Origin: Chlorobi bacterium Chlorobi_1
GTDB taxonomy: Bacteria > Bacteroidota > Chlorobiia > Chlorobiales > Chlorobiaceae
Assembly: GCA_900299075.1 (NCBI GenBank)
Contig: OMIK01000004.1
Span: forward strand, 1-58,339
DNA: 58,339 nucleotides
Direction of reading: 5' to 3'
Position numbers and translations under genes: made by a program. This document shows, in pieces, positions 38,208 through 49,840 of the stretch (position 1 is its first letter; every line of letters begins with the position of its first letter). Under the pieces are notes generated by a model that made no database searches, had not been told where the DNA came from, and worked only from the letters and a program-made list of their open reading frames with translations.

Positions 38208-40070
38208 TTACTGCTCCGCGTAGCACTCGGCGGCAAGCTCCCAGTGCTCGGGTGACATCCAGAGCGTCGAGAGCATCAGCTCGCGGATGTGCGTGAACTC
38301 TTTCGGAAGCTTGTCGTAGAGCTTCTCCAGCAGCTCCTCGTGCGAGAAGAGCTCCTGCTTCCATGCCTCGCGGTCGACCGACATCAGCTTGGTGAACTGC
38401 TCGAAGGAGAAATCCTCAAGGCCGCGCCAGTCGATGGACTCGTACTTCGGCATCCAGCCCAAGGGGCTCTCGACCCCAGCCGACCGGCCACGCACCCTGC
38501 CGATGATCCACTTCAGCACCCGCATGTTGTCGCCGAAACCTGGCCAGAGGAACTTGCCGTTCTCGTCCTTCCGGAACCAGTTCACGCCGAAGATCCTCGG
38601 CGGCTCGGCAAGGTCCCTGCCGATATGCAGCCAGTGGTTGAAATAGTCGCCCATGTGGTAGCCGCAGAAGGGGAGCATGGCGAAGGGGTCGCGACGGACG
38701 TCGCCGATCTTGCCTGCGGCGGCAGCGGTCTTCTCAGAGCCCATGGTGGCTGCCAGGTAGACGCCGTAGTACCAGTTCGCCGACTGGTAGACCAGCGGGA
38801 TGGTGTCGCCCCGGCGTCCACCGAAGATGAATGCCGAGATCGGCACCCCTTCGGGATCCTCCCAGCCGGGATCGATCGAGGGGCACTGGCTGGCCGGCGA
38901 GGTGAAACGGGCGTTCGGGTGCGCAGCAGGCCGACCGCAGCCAGGAGTCCACTCCTTGCCCTGCCAGTCGATCAGGGAGGGCGGCGGCTCCTTGGTCATC
39001 TCCTCCCACCAGACATCACCGTCCGGGGTAAGTGCCACGTTGGTGAAGATGCAGTTGGCGTAGAGGGTGGCCATGGCGTTCGGGTTGCTCTTGACGGAGG
39101 TGCCGGGAGCGACGCCGAAAAATCCGTACTCGGGGTTGATCGCATGCAGCCGGCCGTCCTTGCCGGGCTTGATCCAGGCGATGTCGTCACCGATCGTGGT
39201 GATCTTCCACCCCTCCATCTGGACGGGAGGGATCATCATGGCGAAGTTGGTCTTTCCGCAGGCGCTCGGGAATGCCGCCGCGACATAGTCCTTTTCGCCA
39301 TTTGACGATTCGACGCCGAGGATCAGCATATGCTCGGCGAGCCACCCCTCTTCACGGGCCATCGACGAGGCGATACGCAGGGCGAAGCACTTCTTGCCGA
39401 GCAGGGCGTTGCCGCCATAGCCGCTGCCGAAGGAGACGATCGAACGCTCCTCAGGGAAGTGCACGATGTACTTGGTATCGTTGCAGGGCCACGGCACATC
39501 CTCCTGGCCGGGCGCGAGCGGGGCACCGACCGAGTGCAGGCAGGGCACGAACTCCGCATCCTCACCGAGCAGCTCCAGGGCGGCGCTTCCCATCCTGGTC
39601 ATGATCCGCATGTTGGTGACCACATACGGGGAGTCGGAGATCTCGACGCCGATATGGGAGATGTGGGAGCCGAGTGGGCCCATGCTGAACGGAATGACAT
39701 ACATGGTGCGCCCCTTCATGCAGCCGGCGAAAAGCTTGTTCAGGGTCGCCTTCATCTCCTTGGGGGCGACCCAGTTGTTGGTAGGGCCGGCATCCTGCTT
39801 GCGGATGCTGCAGATGAAGGTGCGGTCCTCGACCCTGGCGACATCGCTCGGATCGGAACGGCAAAGGTAGCTGTTCGGGCGCTTCTCCTCAGAGAGCTTG
39901 ATGAAGGTTCCGCTGTTCACCATTTCGCCGCACAGGCGGTCGTACTCCTCCTGTGAACCGTCGCACCAGCAGACTGAATCGGGCAGGCAGAGTGCGGCCG
40001 TCTCCTGTACCCATTGGAGCAGCTTGCGGTTCCTGACGAAGGGCGGTGCATTGAGAGGGATCGATTCCAT
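38208..40070 (-). CDS. pckG: Phosphoenolpyruvate carboxykinase (GTP)
   Basis: Interconverts oxaloacetate and PEP with GTP. The 620-residue protein has the GTP-type signature [13 protein letters not shown] (kinase P-loop with the hyper-reactive Cys), the PEP-binding region near [13 protein letters not shown], and [14 protein letters not shown]. The length is normal for the GTP family. In a reductive-TCA organism it may carry flux to gluconeogenesis. The gene is monocistronic, with the terminator at 38150-38184. Confidence 0.97.
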   Translation of the reverse strand: MESIPLNAPPFVRNRKLLQWVQETAALCLPDSVCWCDGSQEEYDRLCGEMVNSGTFIKLSEEKRPNSYLCRSDPSDVARVEDRTFICSIRKQDAGPTNNWVAPKEMKATLNKLFAGCMKGRTMYVIPFSMGPLGSHISHIGVEISDSPYVVTNMRIMTRMGSAALELLGEDAEFVPCLHSVGAPLAPGQEDVPWPCNDTKYIVHFPEERSIVSFGSGYGGNALLGKKCFALRIASSMAREEGWLAEHMLILGVESSNGEKDYVAAAFPSACGKTNFAMMIPPVQMEGWKITTIGDDIAWIKPGKDGRLHAINPEYGFFGVAPGTSVKSNPNAMATLYANCIFTNVALTPDGDVWWEEMTKEPPPSLIDWQGKEWTPGCGRPAAHPNARFTSPASQCPSIDPGWEDPEGVPISAFIFGGRRGDTIPLVYQSANWYYGVYLAATMGSEKTAAAAGKIGDVRRDPFAMLPFCGYHMGDYFNHWLHIGRDLAEPPRIFGVNWFRKDENGKFLWPGFGDNMRVLKWIIGRVRGRSAGVESPLGWMPKYESIDWRGLEDFSFEQFTKLMSVDREAWKQELFSHEELLEKLYDKLPKEFTHIRELMLSTLWMSPEHWELAAECYAEQ

Positions 40071-40128
40071 AATGATAGATGATCGGTTGTTAGAGAACGT
40101 AGTAACGTAAAAACAGGAGCAAACAGAG

Positions 40129-40158
40129 ACGCCCCGGCGAACTGGTCCCCCGGGGCGT
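40129..40158 (-). terminator. Probable terminator after the thioredoxin-like gene
   Basis: ACGCCCCGG/CCGGGGCGT forms a 9-bp perfect stem with a 12-base loop. On the minus strand it is followed by CTCTGTTTGCTCCTGTTTTTACG, a weak T-rich tail. It sits 80 bases past the stop of the TlpA-like gene and just before the pckG start. Confidence 0.5.
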
Positions 40159-40237
40159 AGATGGTGAAGCTGCTTGTTGCCCGTGGTCGCTGTCGGTCGT
40201 CGGCACGGGGTCTGAAAAAGGAGCGCAGAGGATCATC

Positions 40238-40765
40238 TCACTTGTTCCTGGGGAGCGATGCCCTGATGATCTGGTCAAAGGCTGCCTTGTCCCGGGGGCC
40301 GACGATCACATTGGTCAGGTTTCCCGAGGCATCGACGACGAAGGTGGTCGGAATGCCGGAGATCCCGCCGTCTACATAGCGGTTGAATGCCTGGACGATC
40401 CCCTGGTTCGCCATGAGCACCGGATAGGTGATCCCGTTGCTCTTCATGAATCCCTTTACCGAGGGGACGGTCTCGTTCACGGCGATGCCGACGAAGGTGA
40501 AGCCTTTGGCTTCCCATGCCTTCTGGGCCGCAACCATATCGGGTATTTCGGCCCTGCAGGGCGGGCACCAGGTCGCGAAGAAGTTGACGATGTATGCCTT
40601 GCCGGCAAGGGATGAGGAGGAAAACGGCTTGCCGTCCATGGTCACGCCGGAAAACGCGGGGGCCTTCACCGGAGCCGCCGAGAGGGGGCTGGAGATCATG
40701 ATGCCTGCAAGGAGGATCAACAGGGAGGCACAGAGGGCCTTGAAACGGGACTGAATTCTTTTCAT
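40238..40765 (-). CDS. Secreted thioredoxin-like (TlpA/ResA-type) protein
   Basis: 175 residues. MKRIQSRFKALCASLLILLAGIMISSPLSAA is a signal peptide, which fixes the start at 40765; the longer in-frame reading adds unlikely sequence. The redoxin domain has FFATWCPPCRAEIP (CPPC active site) and GISGIPTTFVVDASG with the cis-Pro. TlpA/ResA proteins keep apocytochrome c cysteines reduced or reduce other periplasmic disulfides. No cytochrome c maturation gene is adjacent. Confidence 0.92.
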   Translation of the reverse strand: MKRIQSRFKALCASLLILLAGIMISSPLSAAPVKAPAFSGVTMDGKPFSSSSLAGKAYIVNFFATWCPPCRAEIPDMVAAQKAWEAKGFTFVGIAVNETVPSVKGFMKSNGITYPVLMANQGIVQAFNRYVDGGISGIPTTFVVDASGNLTNVIVGPRDKAAFDQIIRASLPRNK

Positions 40766-40951
40766 GAGGAAATCCTTATCAGAATGTAATGAAACCAGAC
40801 GACGATAACGATTGAGAAGCCTTGAATTATAGATGAATCGCCGATATTTTTCAACCCCTGCAGAGCCCGATAATTGCTTTGTGATTTGAAAACAATTAGA
40901 GTATATTTCGGCTTTGATTTTGTGGCTCGCCTCCCGTGGAGCCGCTTCCAA

Positions 40952-42526
<1,575 letters not shown>

Positions 42527-42540
42527 ACCAACGGTAAGAC

Positions 42541-42807
42541 ATGGCCAGTTCCGACAAAGCCTTAACGATCGACATCGTCACGCCGCAGAAGCTGTTCTTC
42601 TCGGGTGAGGTCAGCAGCATCATCGCCCCCGGCCAGGACGGGCTCTTCGAGGTCCTGAAAGGACATGCGCCGCTGCTTTCCGCCCTGAAGAGCGGAAAGG
42701 TGAAGCTCTCGCTTCCCGACAAGTCCACGCAGTCCTTCCAGATTGCCGACGGCTTCTTCGAAGTGAGCAACAACAAGGCGATCCTGCTTACCGAGGACGT
42801 TGCCTGA
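42541..42807 (+). CDS. atpC: F-type ATP synthase epsilon subunit (N-terminal domain only)
   Basis: 88 residues, starting 14 bases after atp[45 protein letters not shown] is the beta-sandwich domain that joins gamma and the c-ring. The C-terminal helical hairpin of typical 130-140-residue epsilon subunits, which inhibits the enzyme, is missing. The stop is followed by a terminator, so this is not a frameshift artefact. Confidence 0.95.
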   Translation: MASSDKALTIDIVTPQKLFFSGEVSSIIAPGQDGLFEVLKGHAPLLSALKSGKVKLSLPDKSTQSFQIADGFFEVSNNKAILLTEDVA

Positions 42808-42839
42808 AGCAACGCACCCGGAAGCGCAACCAACCTGAA

Positions 42840-42880
42840 ACATCAGCAGTGCCGGACAAGTGCTGCTGATGTTTTTTTTT
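42840..42880 (+). terminator. Rho-independent terminator of atpDC
   Basis: ACATCAGCAG/CTGCTGATGT forms a 10-bp stem, followed by nine T. It ends the atpD-atpC unit 33 bases after the atpC stop and runs up to the LD-carboxypeptidase start. Confidence 0.92.
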
Positions 42881-42885
42881 CGCCC

Positions 42886-43833
42886 ATGAAGATCCTGATA
42901 CCCAAAGCCCTTCGCCGGGGGGACGTTATCGGACTGATCTCCCCCTCGTCGACCTGCGCCGAGCCCGAAAAGATCGAGCAGGCGGTAACCTACCTCGAAC
43001 AGCACGGATTCAGGGTCAGGCCGTCGCGTTACCTGAACCAGGCCGAGATCGACCCGGCCCACACCGACCGGTACAAACTCCACGACATCCACCAGACCTT
43101 TGCCGACCCCGAGGTGAAAGCTGTCTTCTGCCTTCGCGGCGGAGCAGGGGCGACCCGGCTGCTCGACCGTATCGACTATGGCCTCATCGCGGCGAATCCC
43201 AAGATCCTGGTCGGCTATTCCGACATCACCGCACTCTCTCTGGCGGTCTTCGCCAAAACCGGCCTGGTGAACTTTTCCGGGCCCATGGCGGCCACCGAGC
43301 TCTTTGCGCCGACATCCTACACCGAGGAGCACTTCTGGGGCATGCTGACCGACCCGGGCTACGCCGCTTCGCTGAGCAACTTCGAAGGGCACCAGCTCCG
43401 CTGCCTGAAACCCGGGACGGCGACCGGGCGGCTCATCGGCGGCAACCTGTCGGTGCTCTCTTCGATGATCGGCACCCCGTTCCTGCCCTCCTTCAGGGGA
43501 GCGCTCCTCTTCGCAGAGGACATCAACGAACCCGCCTACCGCATCGACCGGATGCTCTCGCACCTCTTCAATGCGGGACTGGTGCAGCGGTGCCGCGGCC
43601 TCCTGTTCGGACAGTTCTGCAAGAACCCGGCAGACGAGAACCGGGACTACCGGTTCGACAAGATGTTCGCCTACTATGCCGACCGCATGCCGGAGGGCAC
43701 CCCGGTCATGACCGGCCTCTCCTACGGGCACATCGTCGAGCTCATGACGATCCCGGTCGGCGCCAAGTGCCGGATCGAACTCGGGGCCGACTCCTTTGCG
43801 TTCGGGGCCGTCGAACCTGTCGTGCAGGCATGA
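42886..43833 (+). CDS. ldcA: LD-carboxypeptidase (S66 family)
   Basis: Serine peptidase that removes the terminal D-Ala from murein tetrapeptides during peptidoglycan recycling; related to MccF. 315 residues. The opening RRGDVIGLISPSS and CLRGGAGATRLLDRID are typical. The nucleophile Ser lies in VGYSDITAL, the Glu in LLFAEDINEPAYRIDRML, and the His in GLSYGHIVELMTIP. There is no signal peptide, which fits a cytoplasmic recycling enzyme. Confidence 0.92.
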   Translation: MKILIPKALRRGDVIGLISPSSTCAEPEKIEQAVTYLEQHGFRVRPSRYLNQAEIDPAHTDRYKLHDIHQTFADPEVKAVFCLRGGAGATRLLDRIDYGLIAANPKILVGYSDITALSLAVFAKTGLVNFSGPMAATELFAPTSYTEEHFWGMLTDPGYAASLSNFEGHQLRCLKPGTATGRLIGGNLSVLSSMIGTPFLPSFRGALLFAEDINEPAYRIDRMLSHLFNAGLVQRCRGLLFGQFCKNPADENRDYRFDKMFAYYADRMPEGTPVMTGLSYGHIVELMTIPVGAKCRIELGADSFAFGAVEPVVQA

Positions 43834-43909
43834 GCACGCCACGCCGCCCCTTGCCAGTTCTCCGATGGATGACTAGATTGCTCACTGGCCATCCCGAACG
43901 CAACCACCG

Positions 43910-44233
43910 ATGAACGAACCGAACGTCATGGACACGATACGACTCGCCACCCGCCCGAACCCCGAAACCCGTCCCGAAGAGGTAATCGAAGACACCGGGA
44001 CGCTCGACGCCTGGCGAGTGGTCCTGTTCAACGACGAGGAGCACACGTTCGACGAGGTGATCTTCCAGATTATCAAAGCGGTTCGCTGCACCAGGGCCAC
44101 GGCCGAGAAGCACACCTGGGAGGTCCACACCAAAGGGCGCTCCATCGTCTACTCCGGACGGATCTCAGACTGCCTCAGGGTCAGTGCCGTTCTTGAGGAG
44201 ATCGCGCTCAAGACCGAAATCCAGGGCGGCTGA
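43910..44233 (+). CDS. clpS: ATP-dependent Clp protease adaptor ClpS
   Basis: N-end-rule adaptor for ClpA/ClpC, 107 residues. The core [49 protein letters not shown] is diagnostic, with the NDE substrate-entry motif and the HTWEVHTKG ClpA-contact helix. The N-terminal extension of about 35 residues threads into the ClpA pore. No clpA lies next to it. Confidence 0.95.
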   Translation: MNEPNVMDTIRLATRPNPETRPEEVIEDTGTLDAWRVVLFNDEEHTFDEVIFQIIKAVRCTRATAEKHTWEVHTKGRSIVYSGRISDCLRVSAVLEEIALKTEIQGG

Positions 44234-44310
44234 TCCTGGTATTCGCCTGAACGGCATGTCGTCCTCCGAGGAAGAATTGCGTCCCCCCAACCAATCCGGA
44301 CCATGAGCTG

Positions 44311-44982
44311 ATGACAACCAACGCTGCACTCACCTGTTTCCTGCTCTCCTTCAGCGGACTTTGCTGGATCGCCGTCTATCTGGATGCCGTCAGGATCGGC
44401 ATCCGTGACCGGAGTTATGCCATCCCCTTCTGGGCCTTGTGCCTCAACCTGGCATGGGAGATACTCCACTCCATACTTGCCTGGCAGGTCGAGGGCATCG
44501 CCCTGCAGGTGGTCATCAACATGCTCTGGGCGCTGCTCGACCTGCTGGTCCTTGCCACCTTCCTCTGGTTCGGGGAGCATGGCGAAACGACTCCGTGGTT
44601 CGTCCTCCGGATCCTGATGGCGCTGGGCGTTGCATTCACGGTCCAGTACGCGTTCGTCATGGAATTCGGAATCTACCGGGGTCGTGCCTATGCGGCATTC
44701 CTGCAAAATCTCCTGATGTCGGTTCTTTTCATCGACCTGTTCCTTAACAGGGGTTCCGGGGAGGGGCAGTCGCTCCTGATCGCCTGGTGCAAATGGCTGG
44801 GCACGCTGGCGCCGACCCTGCTTTTCGGAATCCTCGGCGCGGAAGGTTTCAACGCCCCGAACCGCTTCCTGCTGGTGATCGGTCTGCTCTGCTCACTGTT
44901 CGACCTGATCTACATCGCGTGGCTGGCAGGGCTCGCCCCGCAGGGGTGGCGACTTGCCGGGCACCGAAGCGGGCTCCGCTGA
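44311..44982 (+). CDS. Integral membrane protein resembling Pyr4-type transmembrane terpene cyclases
   Basis: 223 residues with about seven hydrophobic segments. CLNLAWEILHS carries Glu50 in TM2, FLQNLLMSVLFIDLF forms a polar-aromatic helix, and LLCSLFDLIYIAWL carries Asp198 in the last TM. This layout (WE in helix 2, D in helix 7) resembles the Pyr4/AndB family of fungal meroterpenoid cyclases and their bacterial relatives, where these acids are essential. The substrate in a green sulfur bacterium could be an isoprenoid quinone or carotenoid-type lipid, but that is speculation. Other small membrane-protein families remain possible. Confidence 0.5.
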   Translation: MTTNAALTCFLLSFSGLCWIAVYLDAVRIGIRDRSYAIPFWALCLNLAWEILHSILAWQVEGIALQVVINMLWALLDLLVLATFLWFGEHGETTPWFVLRILMALGVAFTVQYAFVMEFGIYRGRAYAAFLQNLLMSVLFIDLFLNRGSGEGQSLLIAWCKWLGTLAPTLLFGILGAEGFNAPNRFLLVIGLLCSLFDLIYIAWLAGLAPQGWRLAGHRSGLR

Positions 44983-44990
44983 TCGCGGGG

Positions 44991-45941
44991 CTACTGCGAT
45001 TCGATCTTCTGGTAGGTGGTGGAGATATTCGGCCGGTGGAGGGTGTCGTAGTTCTCGAGGAGGGAGAAGCGGGGGGCATCGGCGAGGGCGTCGAGGGCCG
45101 CCTCGACACCTGCAAGCTCTTCTGCAAAGGGACGGACACCGGTAACGATGAACCGGAGGTAGTCGCCCGTATCCCGGCGTGCGACAGCCAGGGTGCACAC
45201 CGGACCGTGCCCGGGAACGATGATGGCGGGGCTGAAGGCTGAAAGCTTCCCGAACGCATCGAGCCAGGTAACCGGATTGCTCTCAGGCAGGATGCCGAGG
45301 AGCCTGCCGGTATAAATGTGGTCGCCGGCGAACAGGACTCCGGTACCGGGCATCCGGACGACGACGTCACCGGGAAAGTGGGCATCGGCAAGGTAGCTCA
45401 GGACAATCGTCGCGCCGCCCCGGCGCAGTACCGCTTCGTCAGCCTCCGTTGGTGCAGGGGCAACCAGAGGAACCGTTCCGTCGAGACGATCCCGAAGGAG
45501 CGGCAGCAACGCGGCAAGCTGCTGCTTGCCCACTCGCAGCTGGGTCTTGACGGTCCGCTCCAGGGCGATGATCTCCGCCCCTTTCGCCGAGAAATAGCCG
45601 TTGCCGAGCCAGCGATGATCCTGTGAGCCGGTGTTGACGACCCAGCGGACCTGCTTGCCGGTCTGACGGTGCACGAGGGTGTCGAGCAGTGCGGCACCTG
45701 TCGCGGAGGCGCCGCTGTCGATGAGGATGACGCCATCCGGGGTATCGATGAATCCGAAATTGGCGTTCATGCCGGCATTCGCATACGTCCGGCCGCCGGT
45801 CGGCCCGATGACGGCATAGACACCAGGGGCGACCGGTTCGACTCGCAGCCCGGCGGCTCCGGGATCAGGCACGCTGCCGGCCCGGGCCGGCAGCGCCACC
45901 GCGAAGAGGAGGAAGAGCCGTGCGGCGAACCTCCCGATCAT
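44991..45941 (-). CDS. Metallo-beta-lactamase-fold protein, exported, with altered zinc site
   Basis: 316 residues with a signal peptide ([21 protein letters not shown]). The MBL fold is clear: [12 protein letters not shown], then [12 protein letters not shown] where families with hydrolase activity read THxHxDHxxGN. Gly105 and Gln107 replace the first two His, while Asp108, His109, His188, Asp207 (AGDHIY) and His245 (VPGHGP) remain. Only the Zn2-type site looks complete. The closest overall layout is the SoxH/PQQ-relay-type hydrolases. Its ATG overlaps the dsrW stop (ATGA), so it is translationally coupled to the dsr operon. Confidence 0.85.
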   Translation of the reverse strand: MIGRFAARLFLLFAVALPARAGSVPDPGAAGLRVEPVAPGVYAVIGPTGGRTYANAGMNANFGFIDTPDGVILIDSGASATGAALLDTLVHRQTGKQVRWVVNTGSQDHRWLGNGYFSAKGAEIIALERTVKTQLRVGKQQLAALLPLLRDRLDGTVPLVAPAPTEADEAVLRRGGATIVLSYLADAHFPGDVVVRMPGTGVLFAGDHIYTGRLLGILPESNPVTWLDAFGKLSAFSPAIIVPGHGPVCTLAVARRDTGDYLRFIVTGVRPFAEELAGVEAALDALADAPRFSLLENYDTLHRPNISTTYQKIESQ

Positions 45942-47314
45942 CTCCCGAACTGCTTGCGCATCTCCTCGGCGGTACGGTCGTCCGCAGGGGTAAGGATGAT
46001 ACGCTCGGGAATCGACGTGTACATAGCGCGGAAGTTCCGGACGCAGCCCGGAGAGGCGAAGTAGATCTCGTCGATGAAGGCGAGGTCGATGGAGGCCTCC
46101 TCCTGCTGCGGGGCATGGACGAAAACGCCGAGCGGGGTGACCTTGTTGCCGGCGTCACGCAGCTCGCCGACCATGGCCTCGTCGACGTTGCCGGTAAAGG
46201 GCAGCAGCACCTGCTCGTTTTCGATCCCCTCCTTGCAGAGGAGGCCGGAAAGTCCCGCCCACGAGTGCGATTCGAGGCAGAAGTCGGGGATGATGCCGTA
46301 GGTGGCGAGTTCGGCGGCGGCGGCCTGGCTCGGGGTGCAGATGCTCATCGGGGCGAGGTGCCGCACATCGCGCCCGTGCTCGAAGAGGTACTTGAAGAAG
46401 TATTTGACCGAGGACTTGTTCTGGAAGAAGAGCATCGAGTAGTCATCGAGCCCCTCCATGCACGCCTTGACCGCCTCGAGGTCGGCCGTGGCGGACTTGC
46501 GGCACGGGAACGGGATCCGGACATACCCGGCATCACCGTACCGGCGCGACTCGCCGCCGGCCATGAGCACCTTCTTCTTCTTCGAATACCAGCTGCTCTC
46601 GATGAACTGGGCGATGTTGTCGCCGATGATCAGCAGGGCCGGCGAATAGACGGCCCGCTCGCGGCTGCGGAATTCGTCGAGCGTACCGGTGAAGACCTGC
46701 TGGTTGTAGCGCGTCGCATGCTGCACCACGGCGACCTTCGTGCTGCCGCTGCGCCCCTTGGCCGCGACCATGTCGAGCACATCATGCACGCTCGAGGCAA
46801 CCATGTAATACACGATCGTGTCGGTGTCGGGGACCTGGATCTTGTTGACCGGATGGCCGGTACAGAAGGCGACCGACGAGGAGACCTTGCGCATGGTGAG
46901 CGGGATCTCCGTGTAGGCGCTGGCGCCGTGCGCGGCCGTGATGCCGGGAATGATCTCGTAGCCGATGCCATGCTGGCGGAGCGTGGAGATCTCCTCGCCG
47001 CCGCGGCCGAAGATGAAGGGGTCGCCACCCTTCAGCCGGACAACGGTCCTGCCCCTGAGTGCGTGGCGGACGATCTCCTGGTTGATCTCGTCCTGCTCGA
47101 AATGGTGGCTGTCCTTGCGCTTGCCGGTATAGATCTTCTCGCCGGGATACTGCTCGACCAGGTCGGGACTGACCAGGTCGTCGTAGAGGATGACGTCGGC
47201 GTCACGGAGCACCCGGTGGGCCTTCATGGTCAGCAGTTCGGGATCTCCGGGGCCTGCGCCCGCGATATAGACGTAGCCCTTCTTCGGGGCCGTTTCGGTC
47301 TGGTTCTCTGGCAT
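45938..47314 (-). CDS. dsrW: Uroporphyrinogen-III C-methyltransferase fused to uroporphyrinogen-III synthase (DsrW)
   Basis: 458 residues. The N-terminal SUMT domain (about 1-250) has [34 protein letters not shown] and [16 protein letters not shown] (SAM binding). The C-terminal half (about 260-458) is a HemD domain. Together they make and dimethylate uroporphyrinogen III toward siroheme, the cofactor of DsrAB. In Chlorobi the gene at this position is called dsrW. It lies 22 bases after dsrV and overlaps the next gene by 4 bases. Confidence 0.92.
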   Translation of the reverse strand: MPENQTETAPKKGYVYIAGAGPGDPELLTMKAHRVLRDADVILYDDLVSPDLVEQYPGEKIYTGKRKDSHHFEQDEINQEIVRHALRGRTVVRLKGGDPFIFGRGGEEISTLRQHGIGYEIIPGITAAHGASAYTEIPLTMRKVSSSVAFCTGHPVNKIQVPDTDTIVYYMVASSVHDVLDMVAAKGRSGSTKVAVVQHATRYNQQVFTGTLDEFRSRERAVYSPALLIIGDNIAQFIESSWYSKKKKVLMAGGESRRYGDAGYVRIPFPCRKSATADLEAVKACMEGLDDYSMLFFQNKSSVKYFFKYLFEHGRDVRHLAPMSICTPSQAAAAELATYGIIPDFCLESHSWAGLSGLLCKEGIENEQVLLPFTGNVDEAMVGELRDAGNKVTPLGVFVHAPQQEEASIDLAFIDEIYFASPGCVRNFRAMYTSIPERIILTPADDRTAEEMRKQFGR

Positions 47315-47336
47315 GATGGGATACCTCGTTCAGTCG

Positions 47337-47798
47337 TTACTCGTTGACGTCGGGCCACTCGTTCAGCACGGTGTCCCGCAGGCGGTTGCGCCACTCCACC
47401 GACTTCTTGACATTCTGGCCGTTCGAGGAGACGGCGACGGTCATCGCCCCCTTCTTGATGATGGCCGGAGAGATGAAATCGGAGAGCTCGCGGTTGTCCA
47501 CCACGTTGACCATGATGCCGCGCGCCTCGCAATCCTCCTTTACGCGGCGGTTGACCTCGTTGTCGTTCGTGCTGGCATAGACCAGGAAAAAGCCGTCGAG
47601 GTCCGACGGCTCGTAGCGCTTGAGCACCTCTGCGAACCCCTTGCCCCGCAGCTCGTCGATGATCTCCGGGGAGACGATGGTGATATTCCTGGTGTAGCGT
47701 TCGATGGTCTGGATCTTGTGCAGGGCGATCTTGCCCCCGCCCACGAACAGGATTTTCTTGTTGTCCACCCGGATATTGAGCGGAAGGAATACTTTCAT
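47337..47798 (-). CDS. dsrV: Precorrin-2 dehydrogenase/siroheme synthase-like protein (DsrV)
   Basis: 153 residues corresponding to the N-terminal (Met8/CysG-B) half of siroheme synthase. The NAD-binding start [32 protein letters not shown] is followed by [28 protein letters not shown]. It oxidises precorrin-2 to sirohydrochlorin and may insert iron. With DsrW it forms a dedicated siroheme branch for sulfite reductase. The gap to dsrP is 104 bases. Confidence 0.92.
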   Translation of the reverse strand: MKVFLPLNIRVDNKKILFVGGGKIALHKIQTIERYTRNITIVSPEIIDELRGKGFAEVLKRYEPSDLDGFFLVYASTNDNEVNRRVKEDCEARGIMVNVVDNRELSDFISPAIIKKGAMTVAVSSNGQNVKKSVEWRNRLRDTVLNEWPDVNE

Positions 47799-47902
47799 GG
47801 TGTTGCTCTCTTGTTGCGGACCGATGCCGGCATGTCCATAGCTTCCATCCCGTCCATCAAGTCCATGAAGGCTGTCTCTTCAGCGACGCTGCCTGTTCCT
47901 CT
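47799..47902. repeat. Short repetitive spacer between dsrP and dsrV
   Basis: The sequence holds several near-repeats of GTCCAT (CATGTCCATAGCTTCCATC, then CGTCCATCAAGTCCATGAAG) and the palindrome ATGCCGGCAT. Such GTCCAT tracts are common intergenic filler repeats. No gene is seen. Confidence 0.4.
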
Positions 47903-49054
47903 TCACGCCTGCGCCCTGACCGCGACCACGCTCTTCAGCAGTACGGTCAGCACCAGCAGGCCGATGGCCCAGATGCCGAGGGTGACGGAGAGTTCGTTCA
48001 GTGTCGGCAGGTAGTCGACCACCGCCTCGAGCGGGGTGGGGACGAATCCGCCGATCACCAGCCCCACCCCCTTGTCGATCCAGATCGAGAGCACCAGGCC
48101 GGAGCAGGCCGCGGCCAGGGTGCCGTTCCGGTGGCGGAGCGACGGGATGACGAGCATGGCGACCGAAAGGATGCCGACCACGAGGGAGAACCACATGAAC
48201 GGCACCAGCGGGGCATGGCCTTCCAGCCCGAAATAGAGGTACTGGAGGCTGTGCTTGTGGGCGGGTACGTTGCTGTAGAACGCCGTGAAGAACTCCGTCC
48301 CGAGGAAGAAGAAATTGGCGATTCCGGCGTAGGCGGCTAGGACGGAAAGCTTGTTTCGTGCCTCCTGGCCGACATCGAACCGGGCAACCTTCCTGAGGAT
48401 GAAGGAGAGCAGGATCAGGATCGCCGTACCGGCTGCGAAGGCCGAGGCGAGGAAGCGCGGGGCGAGCACGGCCGTAAGCCAGAGGTGGCGGCCCGGCAGG
48501 CCGGCGAAGAGGAATGCCGTTACCGTATGGATGCTGAATGCCCACGGGATCGAGAGGAAGACCAGCGGCCTGACCCACGGCGCCGTCGGGACGCTGCGGC
48601 GTTCGGCACCAAGGGCCGCCCAGCCGCCGATCAGGTTCAGGAGGAGGTAGCCGTTGAGCACCATGACGTCCCAGAAGACCATCGAGTGCGGCGAGGGGTA
48701 GCGGAGCACGTTGACGACCCGGTCGGGGCGGCCCATGTCGGCGAGGATGAAGAGCATGCACATGAGCGCCGCGGAGACCGCAAGGAACTCGCCGACGATG
48801 ACCATCTTCGAGAAGGCCTTCTGGTTGTGCAGGTAGTAGGGCAGCACCACCATGACGGCCGAGGCGGCGACGCCGACCAGGAAGGTGAACTGGGCGATAT
48901 AGACCCCCCAGCTGATGTCGCGGCCCATGCCGGTGACGCCGAGCCCGAGGGTCAGCTGCCGGGCGTACGCCGACACGCCGATCCCGATACAGGTAAGCAG
49001 GAGGGCGATCCATGCCCAGTAGCCGCGGCCGCCTTTGAGCGCTTTCTCGATCAT
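47903..49054 (-). CDS. dsrP: DsrP, NrfD-type membrane subunit of the DsrMKJOP complex
   Basis: 383 residues with about ten TM segments. GWGYW-like opening ([35 protein letters not shown]), then [27 protein letters not shown] and the repeated NrfD pattern. It interacts with the quinone pool, partner to DsrO. It starts 9 bases after dsrO. The dsrOP pair passes electrons between quinone and the periplasmic side. Confidence 0.95.
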   Translation of the reverse strand: MIEKALKGGRGYWAWIALLLTCIGIGVSAYARQLTLGLGVTGMGRDISWGVYIAQFTFLVGVAASAVMVVLPYYLHNQKAFSKMVIVGEFLAVSAALMCMLFILADMGRPDRVVNVLRYPSPHSMVFWDVMVLNGYLLLNLIGGWAALGAERRSVPTAPWVRPLVFLSIPWAFSIHTVTAFLFAGLPGRHLWLTAVLAPRFLASAFAAGTAILILLSFILRKVARFDVGQEARNKLSVLAAYAGIANFFFLGTEFFTAFYSNVPAHKHSLQYLYFGLEGHAPLVPFMWFSLVVGILSVAMLVIPSLRHRNGTLAAACSGLVLSIWIDKGVGLVIGGFVPTPLEAVVDYLPTLNELSVTLGIWAIGLLVLTVLLKSVVAVRAQA

Positions 49055-49063
49055 GGCTTTCGG

Positions 49064-49840
49064 TCAGATGATGTAGAAGAGTGACGGCAGCGTGCCGAGC
49101 TCCGGCTTGCGCTGCATGGTTTCGTTTTCGTCGAGCGCCCTGCGCAGCCCGGAGTTCGGGTCGTTCAGGTCCCCGAAGAGCAGTGCCCGTTCAGGACAGG
49201 AGTCGACACAGGCCGGAAGCTGCCCCTTGACGAGCCGCTCGGCGCAGAAGTTGCACTTCTCCACCACGCCCCGCTCCCTGGTCGGATAGGCGGTGGTGAG
49301 CTCCTTGACCGCCGGACGGGGATCCTGCCAGTTGAAGCTGCGGGAGCCGTAGGGGCAGGCCGCCATGCAGAAGCGGCAGCCGATGCAGCGGTGGTAGTCC
49401 ATCGAGACGATGCCGTCCCAGCGACGGAAGGTCGCCTCGGTCGGGCAGGCCCTGGTGCAGGGAGCTTCCGCGCAGTGGTTGCAGAGGGTCAGCACCTTGC
49501 GCTCCTTCACCTCCGGCTGCTGGAACTGCCTGCTGGCGGTAGGGAACGCCTCCTCGTAGCCGCTCTTCCAGATCCACTTCACCTCGTTCTTCGTCTTGCC
49601 GAAGTCGGGCACGTTGTGGTCGTGGTGGCAGCGGGCGATGCACTCGGTGCACCCCTCGCGGCATTTGCGCGTATCGATCAGCATGCCCCAGCGCACCTTG
49701 CCGGGCATAGGTTTTTCGGAAAAGCCCGACAGGTCGGTCTTTTCGAGTGCGAAGAGGGGAAACATCCCCGCGGCGGCGCCGAGGCCGGCGATGGCTCCGA
49801 GGCCCGCCTTCCTGAGAAAATCTCTGCGTTGTTGGTTCAT
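49064..49840 (-). CDS. dsrO: DsrO, exported iron-sulfur subunit
   Basis: 258 residues, beginning [20 protein letters not shown], a twin-arginine (RRDFLRK) signal that fixes the start at 49840. Ferredoxin motifs follow: [66 protein letters not shown]. Three or four [4Fe-4S] clusters in the periplasm link DsrJ and DsrP. It overlaps the dsrJ stop by 4 bases. Confidence 0.95.
   Translation of the reverse strand: MNQQRRDFLRKAGLGAIAGLGAAAGMFPLFALEKTDLSGFSEKPMPGKVRWGMLIDTRKCREGCTECIARCHHDHNVPDFGKTKNEVKWIWKSGYEEAFPTASRQFQQPEVKERKVLTLCNHCAEAPCTRACPTEATFRRWDGIVSMDYHRCIGCRFCMAACPYGSRSFNWQDPRPAVKELTTAYPTRERGVVEKCNFCAERLVKGQLPACVDSCPERALLFGDLNDPNSGLRRALDENETMQRKPELGTLPSLFYII

Noticed and set aside
42541-42807. 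Frameshift to explain the short epsilon subunit
   Set aside because: No epsilon-like C-terminal sequence is found in other frames before the terminator at 42840.
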